A stretch of DNA of 38,121 nt from Actinomycetota bacterium (GCA_013696805.1 JACCXX010000050.1:1-38121); one strand, 5' to 3'. Counted from the stretch's first letter, positions 29,609 to 38,121 are shown. Made by a program: numbers and translations. Notes: generated from the sequence alone by a model not told the origin.

Positions 29609-30412
29609 CTACAACGAAGTGCGATAGAGGCGGTTGCGCGCCACGCCCGTGAGTCGCGAGACGATCTCCGCCGCCCGACGGCGCCCGACCCCCGCGGCAA
29701 CGAGCTCGGCAACCGCCTCGAGAGCAGGGCCATCTTCGAACTCGACCGCCGGGGCGCTTCCAACGACGACCGTGATCTCCCCTTTCGGAGCCTCCGAGTA
29801 GCGCTTCGAAACCTCGGCCGCGCTCCCCCGCACGACTTCCTCGAAGCGCTTCGTGAGCTCTCGGCAGACCGCGACCGGCCGCGCCGGATGCGCCTCCGCA
29901 AGCGACGCGAGGCTGGCGGGAAGCCGGCGCGGCGACTCGAAGGCCACAACTACTTGCGGCCAGGCGCGAAGCTCCTTCCACAGGGCGCGCAGCGCGCGCT
30001 CGCCACGAGGCAGGTAGCCGACGAACTGGTAACGCTCGCCGACGAGACCGCTGGCCACGAGCGCCGACTCGACCGCTGAGGGCCCGGGGAGCACGGTCAC
30101 CGGCATCCCGGCCTCGATCGCTGCGGCGATCAGCCGCGCCCCGGGATCGCTAACGGCTGGGAGACCCGCGTCGCTCACAAGAGCGATCCGCTCGCCGGCC
30201 TTGAGCCGCGGGAGCACTCCAGCGATGCGAGCCGCCTCATTGTGCTCGTGGTAGCTGAGCAGCCGAGCACGAATTCCATGCCGCCCCAGGAGCTTTCCCG
30301 TGTGCCGCGTGTCTTCGCAGAGCACGAGCTCCGCTTCGGCCAGCTCGCGCAACACGCGCAGAGTGACGTCCTCGAGGTTGCCGATCGGGGTCGCGCAGAC
30401 CGCGAGCGGCAC
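29609..30412 (-). CDS. rsmI: 16S rRNA 2'-O-ribose methyltransferase RsmI
   Basis: LAVCATPIGNLEDVTLRVLRELAEAELVLCEDTRHTGKLL...LVSDAGLPAVSDPGARLIAAAIEAGMPVTVLPGPSAVESALVASGL. Confidence 0.96.
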   Translation of the reverse strand: MPLAVCATPIGNLEDVTLRVLRELAEAELVLCEDTRHTGKLLGRHGIRARLLSYHEHNEAARIAGVLPRLKAGERIALVSDAGLPAVSDPGARLIAAAIEAGMPVTVLPGPSAVESALVASGLVGERYQFVGYLPRGERALRALWKELRAWPQVVVAFESPRRLPASLASLAEAHPARPVAVCRELTKRFEEVVRGSAAEVSKRYSEAPKGEITVVVGSAPAVEFEDGPALEAVAELVAAGVGRRRAAEIVSRLTGVARNRLYRTSL

Positions 30413-31317
30413 TAGTCGAGGGCCTCGTAGGCGACGAACCCCGCGCCCACGAGGCCTGCCCTCGGCCCGAGCTCGGCCGGGACAATGCGCACGGTGTCGC
30501 GCCCCGGAGGCAGCGCCTCGCGCGCGACCACCTCGCGGGCCGGGCCGAACAACAGCTCACCCGCCTGCCCGAAGCCCCCGCCGAGCACGACGAGCTCGGG
30601 CTCGAAGATGTTGATGAGGCCTCCGATTCCGGCGCCGAGACGGCGTCCGATCTCGGCGAGGGCTTCGATGCATGCTTCGTCGCCGCCGCGCGCCGACTCG
30701 ACGAGCTCCAAGCCCGCTGCGTCAGCTCCGAAGATGCCCTTCGCAGCCTCGTCGGCGGCCCGCCCCGAAGCCAGGGTTTCGAGATGACCGGTGCCCGTAC
30801 AGGTCCCGGCGCAGGCGGGGCCGCCGTAGGAGATGACCATGTGCCCCAGCTCCGCGCCCGCCCCGGATGCGCCGCGATAGGGCTTCCCGTCGAGAATCAG
30901 ACCGCCCCCGACTCCGGTGCCGAGCGTGAGCATGATCATGTTTCGCGTGCCGCGCCCCGCTCCGATCCGCCACTCGGCGATCGCAGCGGCATTCGCGTCG
31001 TTGTCGATTCCAACGGGCATCCCGAATCGCGCCTGCATCAGCGATCGCACGTCGACGTCGACGAGCGGGATGTTCACGGAGCCCACGACCCGGCCGGCTC
31101 GCTGGTCGATCGTCGAGGGCAGACCGAGGCCGATCGCAGCCGCCTTGTCGGAGCCCACTTCTTCGACGAGCGCGCCCAGGCCTCCGAGAAACTCCGCCTG
31201 CGAGCCGGTCGGCGTCGGGTGCATGACCACGCCTTCGAGCCGGCCGTCCTCGCTCACGAGCGCTGCGTTCATCTTCGTGCCGCCGATGTCGACGCCGATC
31301 ACAGGGGGCCTGGCCAC
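30412..31317 (-). CDS. ROK family sugar kinase / glucokinase
   Basis: VIGVDIGGTKMNAALVSEDGRL, GIDNDANAAAIAEWRIGAGRGTRNMIMLTLGTGVGGGLILDGKPYRGASGAGAELGHMVI, ELVVLGGGFGQAGE. Confidence 0.94.
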   Translation of the reverse strand: MARPPVIGVDIGGTKMNAALVSEDGRLEGVVMHPTPTGSQAEFLGGLGALVEEVGSDKAAAIGLGLPSTIDQRAGRVVGSVNIPLVDVDVRSLMQARFGMPVGIDNDANAAAIAEWRIGAGRGTRNMIMLTLGTGVGGGLILDGKPYRGASGAGAELGHMVISYGGPACAGTCTGTGHLETLASGRAADEAAKGIFGADAAGLELVESARGGDEACIEALAEIGRRLGAGIGGLINIFEPELVVLGGGFGQAGELLFGPAREVVAREALPPGRDTVRIVPAELGPRAGLVGAGFVAYEALD

Positions 31318-31337
31318 GCGGCTACGATACGCCGCCG

Positions 31338-32501
31338 ATGAGCCGCCAGGACAAGCCGTACCGCGTGTACCGCGGCGGGCGCGTCAAGGGCCGAGTCCCG
31401 ACGGTTCCGAAGCCGGAGCGGACATCGAGCCGCGACGGACGCCGACGACCCCCGCTCCGCTACCCCGGTCCTGGTGCCAAGGAGAAGCCGAAGAGGCGCA
31501 TCGGCTGGCGCACCCGGATCCTGCTGATGCTGGGCCTGCTCTTCCTGCTTCTGATCGTGTGGGTCGTGCTCGGTTTCCTGGCGGTCCGCAAAGGTGCCGA
31601 CGAGGCGAACGCCCGCCTGGGGCCGCGCGCAGGGGCCGCCCTCGAGCCTCAGGACGGCCTGCTGCTCTCGCATCCGAGCGTCACGCTGTTACTCGGGACC
31701 GACCATGCGGCCTACCAGCGCCAGCGCAAGGGCTTCCGGCGCGCGGACTCGATCATGCTCGTCCGCACCGACCCCGGCCGCGGTCGCATCGGCTACCTCT
31801 CGATCCCGCGCGACCTGCGCGTCGAGGTTCCCGGTTACGGCTTCGAGAAGATCAACTCGGCCATGCAGATCGGCGGGCCGGCGCTCGCGATCCGGACTAT
31901 TCGACAGATCATCCCGGAGGTCAACCACGTCGTGATCGTGAACTTCGACGCCTTCAAGGAGGTGATCGACAAGGTCGGCGGCGTGACGGTCGACGTGCCG
32001 GGGCCGATCCTCTCCAACAAGTTCGACTGCCCGTACCCGACGCAGGAGCGCTGCGACCGCTGGGCCGGCTGGCGCTACGCCAAAGGCCCCCAGAAGATGG
32101 ACGGCCGCCGTGCGCTGATCTACTCTCGCATCCGCGAGAATCGGCTCAACCCGAGCGAAAGCGACACCACGCGAGGCCGCAGGCAGCAGGACGTGATCCA
32201 GGCTCTGCTCGGGCAGATGACGAGCGTCGGAGTGTTCGTGAGGTTGCCATTCATCGGCGACGACGCCATGAGCCCGCTGACGACCGACCTCTCGGCGGGT
32301 GAGTTCATGCAACTCGCGCTCGTGCAGAAGCGCAGCAGTCGTGAGGTTCGCTGTCGCCTGGGTGGCACGCCGCAGGACTTCGGCGGTGGATCGTTCATCC
32401 AGCTCGACGAAGAGGCCCGCCGCACGATCCTCGCGTTCCGCGGTCAGTCCGCCCCGCAGCCTCCGCTCCCCGGCTCGACGTTCGGCTCGGGCTGCCAATG
32501 A
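31338..32501 (+). CDS. LytR-CpsA-Psr (LCP) family cell wall polymer ligase
   Basis: N-terminal TM, then FRRADSIMLVRTDPGRGRIGYLSIPRDLRVEVPGYGFEKINSAMQIGGPALAIRTIRQI...VNFDAFKEVIDKVGGVTVDVP...RALIYSRIREN...RGRRQQDVIQALL. Confidence 0.95.
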   Translation: MSRQDKPYRVYRGGRVKGRVPTVPKPERTSSRDGRRRPPLRYPGPGAKEKPKRRIGWRTRILLMLGLLFLLLIVWVVLGFLAVRKGADEANARLGPRAGAALEPQDGLLLSHPSVTLLLGTDHAAYQRQRKGFRRADSIMLVRTDPGRGRIGYLSIPRDLRVEVPGYGFEKINSAMQIGGPALAIRTIRQIIPEVNHVVIVNFDAFKEVIDKVGGVTVDVPGPILSNKFDCPYPTQERCDRWAGWRYAKGPQKMDGRRALIYSRIRENRLNPSESDTTRGRRQQDVIQALLGQMTSVGVFVRLPFIGDDAMSPLTTDLSAGEFMQLALVQKRSSREVRCRLGGTPQDFGGGSFIQLDEEARRTILAFRGQSAPQPPLPGSTFGSGCQ

Positions 32502-32758
32502 ACATTCTCTCGTGGATCCTCTTCGGGCTCGTCGCCGGTGCGGTCGCGCGGCTCGTCGTGCCCGGCCGTCAGAGCCTCGGCTGCCTGGCGACGCTCGCGG
32601 TCGGCATCGTCGGCGCGCTGATCGGCGGCCTGATCGGGGAGGTCGTTCTCGGCGAGGAAGTCCGGTTCCGCTGGGATCTGGGCCCCTTCCTGCTGGCCGT
32701 CGCCGGTTCAGTGATCCTGCTGCTCGCGCTCGAGGCGCTCAGCGGGCGGCGGCGCTAG
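32498..32758 (+). CDS. GlsB/YeaQ/YmgE family small membrane protein
   Basis: MNILSWILFGLVAGAVARLVVPGRQSLGCLATLAVGIVGALIGGLIGE; ATGA overlap with LCP gene. Confidence 0.88.
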   Translation: MNILSWILFGLVAGAVARLVVPGRQSLGCLATLAVGIVGALIGGLIGEVVLGEEVRFRWDLGPFLLAVAGSVILLLALEALSGRRR

Positions 32759-32771
32759 ACCCGCTCGCGCA

Positions 32772-33089
32772 TCAGCTCTCGGTGACCTTCTTGACGTCCT
32801 TCTTGTCACCCGAGTCCGGCTTCGAGGCCTTGTCGCCCTCCGGCTTCGAGGCCGCCTTGTCGCCGTCCGACTTCGGGGGCCCGTCGCCGTCCGGCGAGGG
32901 CTTCCTGCCCTTGCGCCCGTAATCCGTCGAGTAGAACCCCGAGCCCTTGAAGTGGGCCGCGACTGGATACAGAACCTTCTGCAGGGGGCCCTCACTGCAC
33001 TCCACGCACACTTCCGGCTGGGCGTCACTCATCTTTTGAAAGAGCTCGAACACGTGCCCTTTAGGGCACTTGTACTCGTAGATCGGCAC
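32772..33089 (-). CDS. FmdB/CxxC zinc-ribbon regulatory protein with lysine/aspartate-rich tail
   Basis: VPIYEYKCPKGHVFELFQKMSDAQPEVCVECSEGPLQKVLYPVAAHFKGSGFYSTDYG; GTG start at 33089. Confidence 0.92.
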   Translation of the reverse strand: MPIYEYKCPKGHVFELFQKMSDAQPEVCVECSEGPLQKVLYPVAAHFKGSGFYSTDYGRKGRKPSPDGDGPPKSDGDKAASKPEGDKASKPDSGDKKDVKKVTES

Positions 33090-33117
33090 CGCGAGAAGGC
33101 TAGCAACGGGGTCTGAA

Positions 33118-33185
33118 GGCTCCGCTTGCGGAGCCGCCCTCAGGACCTGCGGGCTTGCCCGCGTGTCCGTCGGAAATGACCGGTC
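33118..33185 (+). repeat. Type-1 structured repeat, copy B
   Basis: GGCTCCGCTTGCGGAGCC-N29-GTCCGTCGGAAATGACCGGTC (68 nt); internal second hairpin GCGGGC-TT-GCCCGC. Confidence 0.85.
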
Positions 33186-33237
33186 GACAGGACTGACCTC
33201 CGGCCAGAACGGCCACAAGTGCTAGCTTCGGCGGCCC

Positions 33238-34890
33238 GTGGCCCAGGCGCCTGCGACCCGACCGAGAGAGCCGCGGGACCCGCCCGCATCGAGCCGTCCC
33301 GCCCGAGCGGCATACGTCATCCGGGAGGCGGCGCTCGAGCCGACCCTCAGGACATTCTGGCTCGGCGTGTCGGCGTGCTCGGTCGCCGTCACCGGTTTCC
33401 TCCTGGCGCGCCTGACGGCCTGGCCACCCCACGAGGACGAAACCCTCGCCCTCTTCGTCGGCCGCGAGTCGTTGCCGGACCTGCTCGAGACGGTGCAGGG
33501 CGAGCGCGGCGGCGCGCCGCTCCACTTCCTGGTCGCCTGGCTCGTCGCGCATCTCGGCGGAGGCCTCGAAGCGCTTCGCCTCTTCTCGGCGCTCTTCGCG
33601 GTGGCGAGCCTCCCGGTGATCGCACTTCTCGGCGCACGACTCGTAGGGCGGGCGGCGGCGCTGATCGCGACGGCGCTCGTCTCGGCCAGCTGGATGCTCC
33701 TTTTCCACGGCATCTACGGGCGCATGTACTCGCTCTTCCTGTTGACGAGCACGCTGTCGTACCTCGCGTTCCTCGTGGCGGCCGAGCGCGGTGGCCGACG
33801 TTACTGGGCTCTGTGGGTCGCGGCGATCCTCGGGGTTGTCGCCACCCACCCCTACGGCGCGCTCGTGCTCGCGTCCCAGGCTCTCTATGTTCTCGCGCGC
33901 GTGCGTACGCGGGCAGCGATCGGGGCTCTTACAGCCGTGGCCGTTCTCGGCATTCCGTTCTGGTACTCGGACTTGATCCTCGCAGGACGGTTCGACGTCG
34001 GGGTCGGGCCCGGCGGGGAGAAGCTGGTCGGCCCACTCCCGATCCTCGACTACCTGGGAGGCGTCGCCGGGGACTTCACGGCCGGCTTCGCCGTGATCCT
34101 GACCGCCGTCCTCGTGCTCGCCGCGCTCGGGGCTCGGCGGTTGTGGCTGGGAAACCGGACGGGCGCCCTGCTCACCGCCCTGGTCATGCTCGTGCCGAGC
34201 CTGGCGCTGGCAATGGCCGAGCTCGGCGACTCGACCTCGCCGGAGTCGCGCCATCTCATCTTCGTGCTCCCGTTCTTCGCCTGCCTCGTCGCGCTGGGAT
34301 TGCTCGATGCCTCCCGCCGGCGACTCGCCGTATTGGCCGCGGTGCTCGCTGCCCTGCTCGCGGCCGAGGTTGCCTGGGGCTGGGACAAGACCCCGCCGCT
34401 CTACGAGGGCGAGCCCTCGTCGAGGGTGCAGGCTCGGAAAGCGGCCTCCGCGTGGCTCGCCGCCGACGCGCGGCCGGACGACGTCCTCTTCGGCTACGAG
34501 CCGGTGTACCTCGGAGCGTGGGAGCACGAGCGAACGGGCTTCTCACGGACCGTCGTTCCCCGCGCCGACGCAAAGCTCGCGCTCGCCGAGCTTCGATCGG
34601 CCCAGGCACTCGGACGCGGGATCTGGATCTTTGACGCGAGCGACACGAACAACTTCGTGATGCGCTCGGAGATACCGCTGCGATATCCGAAACCGAGGGA
34701 GAGCTACCAGGCGCGCGTGTTCGGTCCGTTCCTCGTCATCCGAGGCAAGGGCCGGACCGAGACTCCGCGTGCCTTCCTCGAACAGGCGCGAGCGGTGCAG
34801 CTCGTCGGCAAGTCGCTCTACATCGGGGACGCGGACGTGAACCTCGTCACGGTTGATCAGGCGCTTGCTCGCCTCGACCGCACGCCTTGA
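33238..34890 (+). CDS. Membrane glycosyltransferase, GT39/ArnT-like (polytopic)
   Basis: VAQAPATRPRE...FLLARLTAWPPHEDETLALFVGRESLPDLLETVQGERGGAPLHFLVAWLVAHLGGGLEALRLFSALFAVASLPVIALLGARLVGR; acidic DE in first loop, many TMs. GTG start at 33238. Confidence 0.83.
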   Translation: MAQAPATRPREPRDPPASSRPARAAYVIREAALEPTLRTFWLGVSACSVAVTGFLLARLTAWPPHEDETLALFVGRESLPDLLETVQGERGGAPLHFLVAWLVAHLGGGLEALRLFSALFAVASLPVIALLGARLVGRAAALIATALVSASWMLLFHGIYGRMYSLFLLTSTLSYLAFLVAAERGGRRYWALWVAAILGVVATHPYGALVLASQALYVLARVRTRAAIGALTAVAVLGIPFWYSDLILAGRFDVGVGPGGEKLVGPLPILDYLGGVAGDFTAGFAVILTAVLVLAALGARRLWLGNRTGALLTALVMLVPSLALAMAELGDSTSPESRHLIFVLPFFACLVALGLLDASRRRLAVLAAVLAALLAAEVAWGWDKTPPLYEGEPSSRVQARKAASAWLAADARPDDVLFGYEPVYLGAWEHERTGFSRTVVPRADAKLALAELRSAQALGRGIWIFDASDTNNFVMRSEIPLRYPKPRESYQARVFGPFLVIRGKGRTETPRAFLEQARAVQLVGKSLYIGDADVNLVTVDQALARLDRTP

Positions 34891-34938
34891 CCGCTCCTCA
34901 CTCGATCGGCTCCTCATGACACGGCGTGTCCTCGCCGA

Positions 34939-35007
34939 GGCACCGCTTGCGGTGCGGACGTTAGAACGGTCGGGCTCCGCCCGTCCGTCCGTCTGAAACG
35001 ACCGGTC
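34939..35007 (+). repeat. Type-1 structured repeat, copy C
   Basis: GGCACCGCTTGCGGTGCG-N30-GTCCGTCTGAAACGACCGGTC (69 nt); second hairpin CGGGC-TCC-GCCCG; 19/21 match to copies A/B in the 3' block. Confidence 0.8.
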
Positions 35008-35218
35008 GACCTGCCTCTTCGCCACGCGCCTGAACGGCCTCGCGATCGATTGTTTCCCCATAACACGGGGCGTCCTCGAACGCCGCTAGTCCCGCCGCAT
35101 GGCGCGGAGCTCTTCGCATGCTCTTTCTGCGGGCCGCGGCAATCACCGCCGACGCTCCGAGCAAGCCGCCGACGAGAAAGGAGCGCAACCGCCCCGCGCG
35201 GTGCTCGTCGCCATCCAC
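34961..35218 (-). CDS. Small membrane-anchored protein (85 aa), C-terminus overlapping repeat C
   Basis: MDGDEHRAGRLRSFLVGGLLGASAVIAAARRKSMRRAPRHAAGLAAFEDAPCYGETIDREAVQARGEEAGRPVVSDGRTGGARPF; YtxH-like hydrophobic helix followed by basic residues. Confidence 0.5.
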   Translation of the reverse strand: MDGDEHRAGRLRSFLVGGLLGASAVIAAARRKSMRRAPRHAAGLAAFEDAPCYGETIDREAVQARGEEAGRPVVSDGRTGGARPF

Positions 35219-35368
35219 GGAAGCATTCTCTCAGGTGCGCACCCACGAAGGCTCGCACGGCTGTTAGCGGGCGCTTCGTAGGTCGGCACCTCGGTTACGG
35301 ACAACTTCCTGGCCTGCCGGAGAGTCAGATTTATCCACCACCCGCTACCCAGGCGGTACGTTTCCGTC

Positions 35369-35767
35369 ATGGCTAGAAAAGTTCTGATCGTCAGCACCCT
35401 CGAGCATGGGGACGACGTTCTCCGCGCACAGGTCGGGGAGGCCGACACAATCAAGGTCGTGGTGCCGGTCGTACGACAGGGCGTACTCGACTGGCTCGCC
35501 AACGACCAGCGAGCGTTCGGTCGGGCAGAGCGAGTCGCCGAACGCACGGCCGAGCAGCTCCCTGGCGAGACCGTTGACGCAGTTGCCGGCGAAGCGAACA
35601 TCGGCCTCGCCATCCGCGATGCTCTTGCGACGTTTCCGGCGGACGAGATCGTCGTTGCGGTTCGTCCAGACGAAGAGGAAGGGCTCGTCGAGTCGATCGC
35701 CACCGACAGCGCACCGCAACACTCCCTCGAGGGAGTGCCCGTCCGCTATGTCGTAATCCGAGACTAG
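35369..35767 (+). CDS. Conserved-looking Rossmann-like/universal-stress-like protein, unknown function
   Basis: MARKVLIVSTLEHGDDVLRAQVGEADTIKVVVPVVRQGVLDWLANDQRAFGRAERVAERTAEQLPGETVDAVAGEANIGLAIRDALATFPADEIVVAVRP. Confidence 0.75.
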   Translation: MARKVLIVSTLEHGDDVLRAQVGEADTIKVVVPVVRQGVLDWLANDQRAFGRAERVAERTAEQLPGETVDAVAGEANIGLAIRDALATFPADEIVVAVRPDEEEGLVESIATDSAPQHSLEGVPVRYVVIRD

Positions 35768-35910
35768 TTCGACTCGGGCGGGGTACTCAGCGCTTCGCAT
35801 TCCGCTTTTGGCGCTCGGGTTGACTCAGCGCCAGCCCTGCCACTTCGTAGTGCCGGGCACTCTTTCGAGCCGAATCCCATGCGCCTCAGCTACGTGGAAG
35901 CATTGTAGGA

Positions 35911-36714
35911 ATGTTGGTCTGCGCCCTCGGCGACCTGCTCCTCGACGTGATCGTCCTGACGGAGGGTGGCGTCGAGTCGGACTCGGAGGGCTCCGCGCAG
36001 ACCAGAACCGGGGCCGGAGGCCAATCGGCAAACGTCGCGGCGTGGTCGGTCGAGCTCGGGGCCGACGGACGGTTCGTCGGGAAGCGTGCGGCCGACGCCG
36101 CGGGTGAGATCGTCTCGACCGAGCTCTCGGGACGTGGTGTCGACGTCGTCGGCCCGATCGTAGACGGCCGCAATGGCATCGTCGTGTCGCTGGTCGACCG
36201 CGACGGCCGCCGAACGATGCTCACCGATCGCGGCGTCGCGCCGGAGCTGCGCGCCGAAGAGCTCGAGATGGCCTGGTTTCGGGGGTGCGACGCGCTCCAC
36301 CTCTCCGGGTACTCGCTCTTCCGCAATCCGATCGCAGAGGCTGCCGCGAAGGCCGCGGGCGCGGTGCGGACCCTAGGCGGCCAACTCAGCGTCGACCTCT
36401 CGAGCGCAACGGGCATCCAGGCGGCACGCGACGCGTTCCTCGTCCGGCTCGAGCTGCTCCAACCCGACATCGTGTTCGGGAACGAGACCGAGCTGACCGC
36501 CCTCGGGACGGACCCGCCCGCCCGGACCGTCGTCGTGAAGCGCGGGGCTGCCGGCTTCACGGTCGACGGGCGCGAAGTGCCTGCTGCCCCCACCGAGGTC
36601 GTGGACACGACAGGAGCCGGCGACGCGCTGGCAGCAGGGTTTCTCGTCGGCGGGCCCGAGCTCGCGGCCGAGGCGGCGGCGCGGTGCGTGGCCAAGCTCG
36701 GGGCGATGCCGTGA
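35911..36714 (+). CDS. PfkB-family carbohydrate kinase, probable pseudouridine kinase
   Basis: LVCALGDLLLDVIVL...TRTGAGGQSANVAAWSVELGADGRFVGKRAADAAGEIV...; DTTGAGDALAAGFLVGG active-site motif. Substrate inferred from coupling to psuG. Confidence 0.88.
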   Translation: MLVCALGDLLLDVIVLTEGGVESDSEGSAQTRTGAGGQSANVAAWSVELGADGRFVGKRAADAAGEIVSTELSGRGVDVVGPIVDGRNGIVVSLVDRDGRRTMLTDRGVAPELRAEELEMAWFRGCDALHLSGYSLFRNPIAEAAAKAAGAVRTLGGQLSVDLSSATGIQAARDAFLVRLELLQPDIVFGNETELTALGTDPPARTVVVKRGAAGFTVDGREVPAAPTEVVDTTGAGDALAAGFLVGGPELAAEAAARCVAKLGAMP

Positions 36715-37586
36715 TCCGCCTCTCGCGCGAGGTCGAGGAGGCGATTCGTAGCCGGGGGCCCGTCGTCGCCCTCGAAACGACGCTCGTCGCACACGGGTTC
36801 CCGCCCGGGGAAGGCGTAGCGGTCGCGCTCGAGAGCGAACAGCGAGTACACGAGGCGGGAGCTCTGCCGGCCACGGTGGGCGTTCTAGACGGGGCCGTGC
36901 GGGTCGGGCTTGGGGAAGCCGAGCTCGAGCGCTTCACGGTCGACGCGCGCAAGGTGGGCCCGCGAGACCTGGCCGCGTGTGTGGCCCAGGAGGCGATCGG
37001 GGCGACGACGGTGGGTGGCACACTGGCCGTCTGTCGCGCGGCCGGGATCGGCTTCCTGGCTACTGGGGGCATCGGCGGTGTCCACCGCGGCGAGCGCCTC
37101 GACGTTTCCGCCGATCTGGGTGAGCTCGGCCGGACCGAGGCCTTGGTCGTGTGCTCGGGCGCCAAGTCGCTACTCGATGTGCCTGCCACCGCAGAGCTGC
37201 TCGAGACGCTCGGCATCCCCGTCCTCGGCTATCGAACCGACACGCTGCCTCGCTTCTACTCGGCCGCCGGCGGCCCACCCGTCTCGGCCCGTGTCGAATC
37301 GGCTGCCGAGGCCGCCGGGATCGCGAGGGCGCACTGGGGCCTCAAGCGGCACTCTGCTCTCGTCCTCGCCAGGCCTCCCGACGAAAGCCTCGAGGTCGAC
37401 GAGCTCATCGAAAGCGCGCTCTCGGAGGCGGAAGAGCGAGGTGTCGCGGGGCCAGACGTCACCCCGTACGTGCTGGCGCGCCTCCACGAGCAAAGCGGCG
37501 GGCGCACGCAGGCAGCCAATCGCAAGCTAATCGCCGACAACGCCGAGCTAGCCGGCGAAGTCGCGGTCGCGTATGCAGGGGGTTAG
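36711..37586 (+). CDS. psuG: Pseudouridine-5'-phosphate glycosidase
   Basis: PVVALETTLVAHGFPPGEGVAVALESEQRVHEAGALPATVGVLDGAVRVGL...VGPRDLAACVAQEAIGATTVGGTLAVCRAAGIGFLATGGIGGVHRG; GTG start at 36711 in GTGA overlap. Confidence 0.96.
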   Translation: MIRLSREVEEAIRSRGPVVALETTLVAHGFPPGEGVAVALESEQRVHEAGALPATVGVLDGAVRVGLGEAELERFTVDARKVGPRDLAACVAQEAIGATTVGGTLAVCRAAGIGFLATGGIGGVHRGERLDVSADLGELGRTEALVVCSGAKSLLDVPATAELLETLGIPVLGYRTDTLPRFYSAAGGPPVSARVESAAEAAGIARAHWGLKRHSALVLARPPDESLEVDELIESALSEAEERGVAGPDVTPYVLARLHEQSGGRTQAANRKLIADNAELAGEVAVAYAGG

Positions 37587-37665
37587 CTGAGCGTCTGGCC
37601 GGATTTGGATCGCCCAGTCGACCCTGCTGCTTCTACGCGCTAGTCGTTGTGCGGGCAGCAAGGGA

Positions 37666-37715
37666 GGCGGGTTTTAGTCGCCGCAAGTGCGAAGCACTTT
37701 CGGCGAGTTCCCGCC
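37666..37715 (+). repeat. Type-2 nested-palindrome repeat, copy 2
   Basis: GGCGGGTTTTAGTCGCCGCAAGTGCGAAGCACTTTCGGCGAGTTCCCGCC; AAGTGC-GAA-GCACTT apex within CGCCG/CGGCG within GGCGGG/CCCGCC. Confidence 0.75.
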
Positions 37716-37731
37716 CCGCGGGCGGGGACCT

Positions 37732-38016
37732 TCAGCTAAGGGCAGCCAAGAGCTCGTCGATCTCGAGCGCCTGGAGTGTCTGCAGCTTTGCGCTTCCGCG
37801 AGCCCCGAGTGCGACCGAGACGCGCGCGATAGTCGCCGCGTCTGGAGCCTCGACCACGTTGATGAAGTCGAAAGGGCCGAGGGTCGCCCACTGGTGAAGA
37901 ACTTTGGCGCCGAGCTCCTCGACGTCCTTGTTCACCGCCTTCAGGCGATCGGGGTTCGACTTCAGGGTCTGCACGCCCTGCGCAGTGAGATTGGAAAGCA
38001 GGATGAAGATCGGCAT
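37732..38016 (-). CDS. GYD domain protein
   Basis: MPIFILLSNLTAQGVQTLKSNPDRLKAVNKDVEELGAKVLHQWATLGPFDFINVVEAPDAATIARVSVALGARGSAKLQTLQAL. Confidence 0.9.
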   Translation of the reverse strand: MPIFILLSNLTAQGVQTLKSNPDRLKAVNKDVEELGAKVLHQWATLGPFDFINVVEAPDAATIARVSVALGARGSAKLQTLQALEIDELLAALS

Positions 38017-38025
38017 AGAGCAAGC

Positions 38026-38121
38026 CTAACCCCGTTCGATCACTTCGCGCGCGGGGTCGTACGCAGGGTCTCCCTCCGGCAGCGCGTCGTGGGCCCACTC
38101 GCGCGTCTTCCAACCCGGTAC
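38026..38121 (-). CDS. C-terminal fragment of an unidentified protein (truncated by window edge)
   Basis: Minus-strand frame reads ...VPGWKTREWAHDALPEGDPAYDPAREVIERG* ending at 38026; only 31 residues visible. Confidence 0.4.
   Translation of the reverse strand, partial: VPGWKTREWAHDALPEGDPAYDPAREVIERG

Noticed and set aside
33100-34527. 475-aa minus-strand ORF opposite the GT39-like gene
   Set aside because: Arg/Glu/Gly-rich shadow ORF typical of high-GC antisense frames; the plus-strand frame has clear TM helices and motif content.
35780-35911. TTGACT element at about 35819 as a promoter for the psuK/psuG pair
   Set aside because: No convincing -10 at proper spacing; insufficient support.

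Overview
The window is a dense, high-GC stretch of chromosome. By gene order and protein style it comes from a deep-branching actinobacterium (Thermoleophilia/Gaiellales-like; this is my inference). Most of it, about 7.4-31.3 kb on the minus strand, is a housekeeping block: ROK kinase - rsmI - M23 peptidase - metG - tatD - ksgA - ispE - small membrane protein - tRNA-Gln(TTG) - glmU - prs - 57-aa membrane protein - rplY/ctc - pth - ABC exporter - mfd - SurA/PrsA-like lipoprotein - mazG - eno - pyk - ftsB/divIC - DUF501 - two small proteins - HTH/receiver regulator. This matches the order I know from mycobacteria (metG/tatD/ksgA/ispE and glmU/prs/rplY/pth/mfd/mazG/eno/divIC/DUF501) and partly from Bacillus (metS...divIC, spoIIE). 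The left end is a translationally coupled envelope/signalling operon: multi-GAF SpoIIE-type phosphatase, membrane-fused spermidine-synthase-like protein, GDPD, L,D-transpeptidase and TlpA. The right end carries LytR-CpsA-Psr, GlsB-like, FmdB zinc ribbon, a GT39-like membrane protein, a predicted pseudouridine catabolism pair (psuK/psuG) and a GYD protein. I found no CRISPR array, transposase, phage genes or recognisable defence system. The most notable unexplained signals are non-coding. (i) A 68-69 bp structured repeat occurs three times with nearly invariant spacing. (ii) A second, nested-palindrome repeat of about 50 bp occurs in two convergent intergenic gaps. (iii) A LexA/DinR-like palindrome lies 10 bp upstream of the mfd start. 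(iv) The M23 peptidase ORF overlaps metG out of frame by about 240 bp.
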